A DNA stretch of 64,000 nt, taken from Nocardia sp. NBC_00416 (GTDB taxonomy: Bacteria; Actinomycetota; Actinomycetes; Mycobacteriales; Mycobacteriaceae). Made by a program: the position numbers and the translations under genes. Positions 18,101-30,100 of this stretch are shown here, piece after piece; the first letter of the stretch is position 1; each line of letters starts with the position of its first letter. The notes under the pieces were generated by a model. That model saw nothing but the letters and a program-made list of their open reading frames with translations, made no database searches and was not told the DNA's origin. The stretch is from NCBI RefSeq assembly GCF_036032445.1, contig NZ_CP107932.1, positions 1,924,501 through 1,988,500 on the forward strand, in the 5' to 3' direction.

Positions 18101-21100
18101 CCGACCTCTCGGGTGAGCCCGCCCTGTTCGTCGATCATCTGCTGGACGCGGGCGGCGACGTTCCTGGAGATCACTTCGGTCAGAAGATAGGACCAGTACC
18201 GACCGGCATAGGATCCGAAACCACCCGCGTGAGCGAATATGTGGCCGAACCATTGGGATGTGAAAATGCCCATGACTTCCGGAAGGTCGATACCGACCGC
18301 GGCCCGTGCGGATTTCTCGAAGTCGCGGACCGCCTCGGGAAGGTTCTCGCCACCGGGAATGCGGCCGGCCGGCAGAGTCGCCCACGCCTTGTCCAGATGA
18401 GCGGATGTCAGGCGTTCGACCGTCAGAATACCGCGGTGTGCCTTTGTCCACTCGTCCAACATGTCGATCGTCTTCCGCGGCATCGACGCCCCGGTTCGGT
18501 GATGGACAGCGTAGTTGGCGACCACATCCGGATGTGACCGGAACATCTCGAGTATCTGGGCCGCGAACTCGCCCCAACTGAACGGCATCCGGCGCGCGGT
18601 CCGCTCGTTCACGCCCTCGCCGAGTAGCACGTTCAGGCCGTGTGCGAACTCGTGGAACACAGTGCGAACTTCATCCCAACTGATCAGGTCCGGGTCCCCG
18701 TCGGCCGGTTTCTGATGGTTCATCAAACTGATCACCACAGGGCGCTGACCGGTCCGGGCGAACTTGGCGCGGATGAGATCGGTCCATGCGCCGCCGTTCT
18801 TCGATTCGCGCGAGTAGGGGTCGAAGAAGAAGTATCCGATCGATTCGTTCTCGGCGTCGAAGACCTCGAACGCCCGGACATCCGGGTGGTAAACGGGTAG
18901 GTCGTCGCGTTCCGTGAACTTCAGCCCGAACAGTTTGTCCGCGACGAAGAAGACACCGTTCTCCAGCACTCGATCCAGCTGAAAATATTCGCGGATCTCA
19001 TTGGTATCGATCCCGAACTTTTGCTCGCTCAGAGTGTTGATCGCGAACACGGTGTCGTAGGCTTCGAGGCGCTCGAGACCGATTGCCGCGGCGCCCTCCA
19101 CCTCTTCGATCCGAGCCTTGGCAACGGCAGCCGGAATGAGCTTTCCGAGCAGATTCTCCACCAGGGTCACCGAGTCGAACGCTTCTACTTCCGTCGCGAA
19201 CGCCATGTGATGGTCGCGCCCCAGTATCTCCGCGCGCCGCGCCATCAACTCGGCCTGGCGGACCAGATTCCGGCTGGTGTCGAAATCGCCGCCTACGCAC
19301 CGAGTGACCGATGTGTCGAACAGCCGCTGACGTACCGCACGGTTGCGCAGCGAAGCCATCGCGGGATGGTAGAAGCCGCTCAAGCCCGGGTCGGGCTTCA
19401 GCAGGAAACCGCCGCGGTCCCCGGCGGCGGCCTTCGCCGCGGCGATCTGCCCAGCGGTCAGACCGTCCAGATCGGCGGCATCGGCCACCCAGACGCCGAC
19501 GGCATTGGAGGCCGCCACCTGATTCGCTTTGAACTCGATCTGCAGTTTCGACAGCTCGCGGTTGATATCGGCGAGTGCGGCCCTGTCGCTCTCCAGCAGA
19601 CTCATCCCGGACCGGACGTAATCCAGATGCAGCCGTTCCAGATACCAACGCGTTCTCGGATCCAATTCGAGGTCGCCGCGCCGGTCGTACAGGGCGGCGA
19701 TGCGGCGGAACAGGCGCTCGTCGGTCAGCACCGCGCTGCGATGCTCGGCCAGCAGCTCTACGACGGTCGGCTCGACCTCACGGAGACCGGGAGTCCGATC
19801 CGCGGTGGACAGGATCGACATCACCTCGATCAGGGCGGACAGCAGTGCGCCCGACGCGGCCAGTGCGTGCACCGTGTTCTCGATGGTCGCCGGTTCCGGG
19901 TTGGTGGCGATTTCCGCCAATTCGGCATTGTGCAGTTCGATCCCGGTCCTGGCGGCGAGCAGAAGGTCGGCGGCCGAGATCCGGTCGAGCAGCGGCAGCG
20001 GCGCGTTCTCGGCGCCCGCGACAGGCAACACCCCGAACAGGGCGTGGATGCGTGATTCGGCCGTATTCTCGTCGGTCACGAGTTCGGGCCGGCCGAGCAT
20101 CTCTTCGCCGTTGGTGTCGTACCGCTCACCGTCGGGACCGTAGGACAGTCCGTCCGCTTCGGCAGGATCGAACGCCGGTCCGCCCGGCTGCTGACCGAAG
20201 GTCCCGTCCAGCGGCAGGGGCGGCAGCGTCGGGTCTCCCGCCTCCGTCGAGATCCGGCCGCCGGCCACGACCACCGCCCACACCCCGGTCGGTCCGGTAT
20301 GCGTGCGGTCCCACTCCTCGAACCCCACCTCCTCGTCGGTATCGCTGTCCAGGACCACCACCTCACCGCCCCGGTTCACCAGAACCACCGCGTGGCCCAT
20401 CCCCGTGCCGGCGTACTCCTCGAACAGCACCGCGGACCCATCCGGACCCGCGTCCAGCACCGCCTGCTCCACCGCGCCACGATCACCGAAACCAGCCGGA
20501 CGATGCCCGAACAACGCATCCACGATCTGCCGCCCCGACACCCCTCGCGGCCCTAGGGGAAACAGCTTCGACCGATCCACCAGATCAGCACGCTGGTGCA
20601 ACTCCACCAGCCTCCCGAAAGCCACCGGCACACAATCGGGCGGCGACGCCGTGTTGTGTTGTTCGCCGCCGATCCGGGTCGCCGGCTCGCGGGACGCGTC
20701 TCCCCGCCGGATCCGTGATGCGTCCAGGTCGGCGAGGCGCCGGGCCGGCGCCGCGGGGTGGAACCCGGTAACCGCCGGTGAATCTCTCGGACCCTCCTGC
20801 CCGGCGAGTCCCGCGGTGTCGGAGTCCGCGTGGTCACCGCGCGGCCCTTCCAATATTGTGAGGCGCTCGACGGCATTGTCGGCTTGCGAAAAGTTCTTGC
20901 GATTGCGTGGCAGCCCATGGTCGTCCAGGACCTCGAATTCTCGGCCGAGCTCCGTCCGCAACGGCGCGACGAACTTTCCATTGTATTTTCCTTCTCGGAC
21001 TATCCTTTCGGAGATCTCACGTTGCACTTCCGCAATCTGCCTGCGCACCTTCGCATAACCTTCTGGGTCATGCCTGCGAGTCACACCGTCGGGAATCGGC

Positions 21101-24100
21101 TCGGCCAGGTCCAGAACATGAAGGGCGATCCACTCCTCGTCGTACCCGGCACGACGGAAAGCCTCACGGATCGGCTCGGCAATCGGCTTCTTCTGCGCCT
21201 CACCCGTCTTCGGGTCTATGGTGACTCGGTCTTCCCAAGGCACCTGAGAGTTGTTGTAGCAGGGTATGAAATAGGCGTTCTCGATGGACATCGAGTATCG
21301 CGCTGATTCGTCGAGCGGCCGAAATGTGGAGTCACTGGAGAGATGACTGTCATCGAACGCTGTCGTCGTTTTGACCTCGTTGCGCAGCGGAGCCGCTTCG
21401 ACGATCATGCCCACCGGCATCACGACGATGGCGCCGAGCGCATCGGGCACTCTGCTTCCATTGTCGAAGTTGGTAGCACCGGGATATCCGAGATAGAGAT
21501 CGTAGTCTTCGGAACCCTGCCATTCACCTGGCTTGATGAAATGCATTCCTTTGGAACGCGGAGTCATGGTATTGATGTCGTCGCTTGCGCCGGATCTGAG
21601 CTCGCCGGACTGGGCGATCGCCCGGATATTGGGCGTGAAGTGGAGATACAGCGTGTCAGCCGGATCTACGTACGCCTCGAAGTCGATCAGCCGTTTGTGG
21701 CGCTGCTCCGCCAATTCGCCACGGAAGTCGGTCACCTCGTCGATGCCGAACAGGCCGCGCAGCTCCGCCGTGGCGGCCTCATAGGTTGCGATCTGCCGCA
21801 TCTCGGGTTCGCCGAATACAAATCCCAGCAGGGATGATTCGGCGAACTCGTACCGGACCGATTCATCCATGGTGGTCAGTGCATCGCGGACGAGCTTGAC
21901 GATGCTCCACGGTGCGGTGGCGGACTCCATCGCCAGGAGCACGTCCTCCTTGGTGCGGACACCCCGCACCAATTCGGAGAGAAGTGGACGCAGATCGCGC
22001 TCCGATGCGTTGTTCCAGCCGGCTACGATCCGCTGCTGCGCGGACGGCATATCACTTCGCAGCTTCTCCAAGCTCTCGATCACGCGTACCGGATCCAGCG
22101 CCTTCTTGCCCACGCTGCGGAAGAACCTGTCCTGCAGTTCTTCGACAGGGCGACGAACCTCGAAAGACAAGCTGCGCAGAGCGCTTTCGGCACGGTCGGA
22201 TTCAAATGTCGAGCGCTGTGCGTCCAGCTCGGCCAGGCGCGCTCGAGCCGCGGCGTGCAGGTCCCTCGCGTAACGGTTCTTCCCCCCGGGGAGCAGGCTC
22301 GCGAGCCTGCCACGGGCCAGGAGAGCGAGGTCGGTCAGCGCGCGAACACCGGCCTCGTCGAGGCTCGGGCGATCGGTGACCATGCGCAGCAGCCCGACAG
22401 TCCGGTCTTCTTTGCCCTGGTCGGTTTCGAGGAACTCGGCCAGCCGTGCCTCCAAGAGCGTATCGAGGTCGGCCCGGATATCCGTCACGATCCGGGCCGC
22501 ACCGATAGCCTTCGACTCGCCCAGCAATCCGAGGATCGTGTCCCGCAAGGCGTGCACGTCCGCGATGCACGACTCCACCCGGCCCGCACGCTCCTGAATC
22601 GCTTCGTCCAGCGCACGCGCGCCGTCGGGCGAGAGTCCCAGTTCCCGCGCGACGGTAGCCGCCGACAACGTCGCCTCGGCCGACGGGGGTTCCCCTGCTG
22701 GTCGCTCACGCGGCTCGGGTTCCCCGAATTTCGCGACGCGGCGCCCTTCCTGGGCGTACGGCTGGTGATCCGCTTCGACACTCTCGCCGCGCGATGGTTC
22801 GTCGGCGGGACCCGGCTGCCGTCCGAATACGGCATCGAGCGGCAACCGCGGCAACGTCGGGTCTCCCGCCTCCGCCGAGATCCGGCCATCGGCCACGACC
22901 ACCGCCCACACCCCGGTCGGTCCGGTATGCGTGCGGTCCCACTCCTCGAACCCCACCTCCTCGTCGGTGTCGCTGTCCAGGACCACCACCTCACCGCCCC
23001 GGTTCACCAGAACCACGGCATGACCCATACCGATACCGTCGTACTCCTCGAACAGCACAGCCGACGCCCCCGTGCCACCATCCAGCACCGCCTGCGCCAC
23101 CGCCCCACGGCTACCGAAACCAGCCGGACGATCCCCGAACAACGCATCGACGATCTGCCGTCCCGACACCCCCTGCGGCCCTAGGGGAAACAGCTTCGAC
23201 AGATCCACCAGATCAGCACGCTGGTGCAACTCCACCAGCCTCCCGAAAGCCACCGGCACACAGTCATTGCGGTGCCCGGGCTCGCCGTGCAGTACCCGCG
23301 ACTGCGCGCGCCCACGCGCGCCGGGCAGCCCGGGCTGGTCCTGTGTTTCCGGACCGGCCATGGCGGTCGGCACGGTGTAAGCGGCGTCGCCGTCGGCCGG
23401 GGCCGACGGCGGTTCCACCACGGTCCGGGGGTCGCCGGAGTACCGCTGCGACGGGGTGGAACCGCCGGACTGCACATCCCGGGCTCCGGGTGCCGGCCTT
23501 TTCGCTCGGTCCTCCAGGACCCGCTGGATCTCGCGGTCGAAGCGTTCCGTCCACTGCGCGTGGGTCTCGCCGCTCACCTGTGATTGTGACTGCTCATCCA
23601 GGTCGGCAAGCCGCTGGGACACCCGGTCGAGGTAGTGGTCGAGCAGCTCGTGCGATTCCGCCAGTTCATCGACTCCCAGGAGGAGCATCTGAACGTGCAA
23701 GTGCAGCTTGACTACGCCGATGAGCGCCGTGATGCCGGTCCGATCGTCACCACGGGCCAGCGCCCGCTCGTTCAGCTCCGCCAGTTCTCTGCGCCATCCC
23801 TGTGGTTTCAGGCGCTGCACGAGACCGAGTTCTTCGACCAGGCGGTCCCCACGCCGTTCGAGCACCTCCAGGACCTCTTCGAGCGGCGCCTCCGTCCGCG
23901 AAGACTCACCACCGACCGCGTACTGCTCGAGCAACGTCAAATTTTCCAGAACGGTCTGGTACCAGTCCCGGCGATTCGGTCGCACGAACTCCGGATGCAG
24001 TTCCATGATTCGCTCGCGGTCCGCCGCGAGTTCGGCTCGCGGAATGTCGTGCGGAATCGGTTCCAAGTCTTTCGACAGGAACCGGCGGTGGAGTCCGTCG

Positions 24101-27100
24101 CGCCGCAATCGCCCCCTGAACAGCACACCGTTGTCGATGGGCCGCACATCGTCGCGGAAGAGACCGATTCGCAAGTTCTCGTTCAGATAACGGTCCACTG
24201 CTTGGAGCAGGAAGTCTGCCTTACCGAGACGCCGACCGCTCGGGGTATCGAAGTATCGCCACCAGAGATCTTTCTGGCCGAGCGCGTTCGCATCGGTTCC
24301 CGGCACATATTCGATCAGGACGACGAGCTCGTCGATATCGTCGGATTCGCCGAATTCGTCCAGCTCGTCGAGCCTCAGCACCTCCGGAGCATCCACGCCG
24401 ACCGCCCGGAGGACAGCCGATCCCAGTATCTCGGCCTCCCGCTGCTCGACGTTGCGGACCTTCTTCTCGATCACGCGATAACCGTTGTTGTGGGTGACCA
24501 GCTCGACCTTCTCGGATCCATTGAGATGGCCCGTAGTCCTCGCCGGCTCGCGTGAGCGCTCACCTGAGGCTCTGGCCTCGGCCAACTTCTCCGCAAAAGA
24601 CCGCTCGTCGACCAGCTCGTTCATCCACGCCGCGTGTTCATCGTCGACGTAAAAACGAATCCCCGGCTCGAACTCGGTGTGCGCGCCGGACACCAGCGCG
24701 ACCGTCAATCGTCCCTGGGCATCGATCCGCACACGCCGGTACTCGATCGGCACACCGGCGAGCTCGGCCCAGCTACGCAACCCCGGCGCCACCGCGTCCA
24801 GCAGGCTTTCCTGGTTGCGCAGCGGCGACGCGACGACAATACGCGGGGAGTCGCCCCGCACCATTACGACGCCCTCGGCGATCGGCTGTGCCTCTTCGGT
24901 GGGGAGCAGTGTGCGGGCGACCAGCACGGCCAGCGCCTCGCGTACGTCGTTCTCGTACACGCGAGCGGTCTCGACGTGTTCGGCGGCGATCCGGAATCTT
25001 GCAACCAACTCGGGTATGAACTCCGCGTCGAGCAGTACGCGCGATGTGGTGTCGTCGACGACGAACTGCCGCAGGGCGGCTTCGTACTGCCTCTCGTGGG
25101 TGCTCAACACCTCGGTCACCGCACGGCTGATCTCCGCTGGGGTCAGGTTCGCGGTGTCGACGCCGAGTTGAACGGCCGGGCTGAGCGCGGCGACAACCAC
25201 CTCATCGACATGTTTCGCGGCCGCGGCGATCGCTCGTCGCACGCTGGGCGGCAGCTCTGTGGAAGGTTGTCCGCCCACCTGAGACCCCGGCATCTCGGAT
25301 GCCCGGGTGGAAGGGCCTTCCGGGGCCTCGCTGTCGCCAACTCGGTCGACGCGCCCCTCGCCCGAGCGCCCCGACGCCCTCCCGGCCGTAAACGGCGAAT
25401 TCCGCACCGCGTCACCATTGTCGGCCGGCGGCTGTTCCGGCTGTGCGTCGGCGGGGTTCGACGGCGGCCCGTCTTGTGGTGCGGTCTCCTTCGCCACCAC
25501 AGGATCGAGCGCCAGAGCGGGTATGCCGGCCAGCAGTTGATCCACCCGTTCCAGCACCTTCGGAAGCAGCGGATCCGACGCAACCGGCTGTTGCGGTGCC
25601 GTGGGGAATCCGGACTCCACTGCTACGGTCATCACCTCGTCGGCTTCAGCAAGGATGCCGGTGATCTCCTGCCCGCCGACGACCGTGTCCAAGAACTCCT
25701 GTCGGTTCATCCCGGCCCGGGTGGCCGCGATCATGGGCTCGCTCAGCTGCTGGGCCAGCTCCTGCAGGCGGCGGCGGCTGTCGTCGGGCAGCGGGAACCG
25801 GGATTCGCCCGCCGGGCTGAGCACGAAGGCACGCGGTTTGTCCTGCAAGGGGTCGGCCGGGATCGGCGGGAAGTCGTGCACAAGGATACCGTTTTCGTCG
25901 TACACAATGCGATATGAGCCCAGCGAAACGATCAGATATGTGAGACCGTATACACCGAAATCGTCGACTACACAGGTAACTCCTGTGTCCGGCAGATATT
26001 TCAATAGATGTTCGTAGTCGTCGAACACTTGCGGGAGGGCGCCCAGCGCGGTTACCAACTCGAAAAATGCGGTACCCGACAGGGCGACACCGCGTTCTAT
26101 CGGTGTGATCGTCGAATTCCCGGTCAGCGCCGACACGGCCCGGATCGTCACGGGGCCGCAGTAGAATTTGTACAGCTCTATCGAATCGAGTACGCGGGGA
26201 CCTGGCCCGAACTGGAGCAACCACCTGTCCAACGCCTGATCGGCGCGCTCCACATCCGAGTTCGCCCGGATAAGGGCATCATTCATCTTTTCCGGCTCGG
26301 CAAGCGACGGCGGCGTCGGCACCGCGGTTGCCGCCGCCACCCGCGCGGACACGATGTGCTGCACCAGCACCGCCTGCGTTCTGGCTCGGTCGAGCTCTGT
26401 GACCTCGGCGATTTTCGCCGTGATCTGCCGATGCCGGGTGAGCACGCGACGCAATTCCCGCACCCGCCCGGCACGCGGCCCATCCTCACCGGAGACCCTG
26501 GCCAGAACTTCTTCACTGTCCTCCGGGCGCACCAGCTGCTGCCCGAGTTCGTCGGCGATTCCCCGAGCCCGCCGCCATTCGTCGCCGCGTTCGACATCGA
26601 GGGCATACATCTGGAGCTCCTGGTACCTGCGCTCCGGAGGTTCGACCGGCTCCAACGGAAACGGGAGGTTTCCGAACAGTTCGGCCGGATGCAGCAGGAC
26701 CCCGTCGGCACCAGCGACGATCCCGTACAAGTCCGGGTCCTTCGGGCGATCCCGGAAATTCGGGTCGAATTCCTCGTAGACCCTGTTGGCAGGATCGCTC
26801 TCGATAACGATGCCCTCGCAATTGATGAGGGTGTAACGTCGCGGAATCAGGTAGCTCTTGTCCACAACGGTGATCGAAGACCCCGAGGGCAGTGCCTTCA
26901 GCAATGCGTCCATGTTTTTGTAACCCGGCAGTCGCACCATTCGACCACGTAGCCGGTCCTGCAAGCGCTCGTCCTGGATTATGTCCTGCAGGCGATGATC
27001 CCGATCGAACCGACCGGACCTGTCACCGTCCGGGAGACTGTCCTCGGCTGATTCCACTGCGGCGGGCCCGTACATATTCTTGAAAGTGCGCACCACTGTG

Positions 27101-30100
27101 TAGGTGTTGAACTCGTCGGGTGCTTCGTGATCGAACAGTTCCGGTTCGGCCAGGTCGACCAGACCCTCATCCAACGCCATCGCGAGCCGATTCAGTTCGG
27201 CGTCGGCCATCCGCAGTTTCTCGATGAACTGATCCAGTTCGGCCAGCTCGGCGGACTTCTCCTGCCGCTCCTCGGCGTCCCAATCGCGGATCCCGTCGGC
27301 GAGCTGCTGCGCCAGGGTGACCCCCGAGCTCCTGGTTTCGGATTCGGTCCCGATATCGATGCCCAGTGCCCGGAATCTATGGGCCAGCGTGCTCGCCCAG
27401 AAGGTACGCGCCAGCACCACCTTGTGCAGATCGGCACTCACCGCGTCCAACCAGGTGTGCGCCTGCTGCAGGTAGTGATAGCGACGCACCGCCTCGATGT
27501 GCCCGCGGCGCCGCTTACTCCGGACCTCGGCCGGATCACCCAGCGCGGCGACATGTTCGGCTACAGGACGCGTCGCGTCCAAACGCAACGCCGTCACCGC
27601 GTCCCGGAATTTCTCCGCCGCATCGAGCCGCCACTTGTCCGCACCTCGCTGGAGGTCCGCCAACCGCCTCAGGCTCCACCCTCGGCGGGGCCCGATCCCG
27701 TACTGGCCGTCTTCATCCGACGGCCAGAGACGGGCAAACGGTGCCGCGAGCTCCCGTTCGTAGGGGGCACCCCGGCCCGGCAACTGCGACAGCTGGTCGT
27801 CCAGCCACTCACGCATACGCGAAAACGCCGCCCCCAGATTCTTTACCGGGCCGCGCTGTGCCGGAACCTGTCCCGCCGCCAACTGCTGCAGCGCCATACC
27901 GTCTTTACCGAACCCGACCGCATGCAGGTGTTCCACCACAGCACCCACATCGTGACCCCACTGATCCACCGCGGTCCGCCCGACAACGAAACCGTGCTCA
28001 TCAGCACCGGCATACGCGTTGTCGAACACCACCACCTCACCGCGATACCCCTCCAGATGCGGGAAACGCTCGACCAACCTCTCATTCACCTCGACCACCA
28101 ACACCGCATGCCCCAACGCGTGGTCGCCCTCCAACGCCAACGCCATCATCCCCACACCACCATCACGATCCCGAACCCGGCCGATCACCTCCGCCAGCCC
28201 CAACCGACCCGACCCCAACGCCTCCGGCAACCAATCCCCCGCCAACCCCTGCGCAAACCGGGTGCCGGACATCCCCGCCCGCACCACACCCGGATCCCGC
28301 GGCGACACCGGATCCATCAACACCGCCTGCCCCGGCGCCACCCACACCCCCGCCACACCCTGCACCAAAGCCGCGCAATTGTTCTCCCCCGACCGGTTGT
28401 CCAGGTAGTCGTACGCCGCCACACCGGGATCGACTTCCGGCAGCTCCACTGCCGCACGCCGCGCCTCGGTCAACTCCCGCAGGGACCGATCGTCAGCCGG
28501 CGGTGTCGCGGGCTCCACGCTGCTGAAGATCTCGCCGTCTCCGAGAGTCGGCTGCCGCGGCCCGGGTTCCCGTGGCGATCCGGCGCGCCCGGCCCGCGAT
28601 GCGGCCGCCCGCTCCTCGGGTGATCCGGCCGACTGCTCATCGACGCCGTCCAGAGGTGTCGGCGACCAGTGGTCGGGCTGGCCCGGCGCCCCCGGCCACC
28701 AGACACCGGAGTCGGCATAATCCGCCTGGCCATCTGAACTCGACGTCGCTGCCGCCGGCGGGCCGACCCACTGCCCGTCCGCCCATACTTCGGGCGCGTC
28801 GTGCCCAGGCGGGTTCTGCGACGTGTCGCCGGGTCGGTCCGCTGCCCGGGCCGCATCGGGTGCAATCCACACCCCACCCCCCAGCGTCTCCGCCGAGTGG
28901 AATTCTTCCAACCCCGGCGCCGGCTCCGGGTATGGGGTTTGCGATGTGTCGCCGGGCTCGTCCGCTGCCTCGGCGGCATCGGGTGCAATCCGCAACCCGC
29001 CTCCCAGCGTGTCCTGCGAGGCGAAAGTCTTGTCCAGCGCCTTCGGCGGTCCCGGGAGGTTCGGAACGCCTCCGGAAGGTTCATCCGCGAAATCCTGATC
29101 CGATACCTCGAGCAACCCGCCCGCAGCATCGAGTTCGCTGATCCGCAAGTCCACCAGAGTCGCCGGGCGGGCGCTCGCGGCATCCGGCGCACCGAGCCTC
29201 GCCGCGAGGTGGCGGACAGCGCGGTCGGCCGCCGAATAGCCCTCGAGAGCCCGGGCGACCTGACGCTCTCGTTCGGCGGCCGCTGTGGCGTTCAGGAACT
29301 CCGACGTCGCCTCGAAGTGCTCGATCAGCAACGCGAGCCGTTTCCTGCCCACCCCCTGGAGCGGTCTGGCATCCCGCAGTTCCCTCAGCAACGCGAGCCT
29401 TCGTTCCAGCGCGAAGTACCGTTCCCTGGCCTCCCATACGTGCTCGCTCTCCGGATCGACGGCTTCCTCGGCCTGCACCAGCTCGTCGAAGATCATTTCG
29501 GACACCTGGCGCAACCGGTCGCGGTCGAGGCCCCGGAGCAGGCCCATATCGCGAGGGCCTATCGGCTCCTCCCGAGCCTCGGATTCCATGAGCGCTCGCG
29601 CCTCGAAAGGCTCGACCATGCTGAGGGCCGTTCGAACACGGTTCTCTGCCGCTGACTGCCGGGCCCGTTGGTCCGCGATCGTGGCCTCGTGCGGCAGCTG
29701 CCCGTTCGCGGCGGTGGCAGTGCGGACTTCTTCCGCACTCGCCGACCATGCGCCCACCCGGTGTACGAACTCTTCGAGCAACGGGAGGCGTTCCGGCGGG
29801 ACCGGCGCCAACCCGTCCATCACATCCGACAGCTCGTTCAACAGGCCGATCATGCCGTTCAGTCGGTAATGCCGACCCGCATCCGGCCACAACTGTGTTC
29901 CATCCGCATCGATCGCCCGCTCCCGACGCTCCCTCTCGACCCCCATGCGCACCGACCGCACCTGAGCCGCTCGCGGGGAATCGATCGGTGCGGTCTCGTA
30001 GTAGGCGAGCCCAGAGTCGGAATCGGGTGCGTTGGCGGGCGATGGCGGCTCGGTCGTACCCGCCGTGGAGCCCGACCGGTCGGCCGACTCTTCCGCTGCC

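Noticed and set aside
17960..20060. The M3 peptidase as an independent gene
   Set aside because: There is no stop upstream, no intergenic space and no clear start with a ribosome site. It is in frame with both neighbouring modules.
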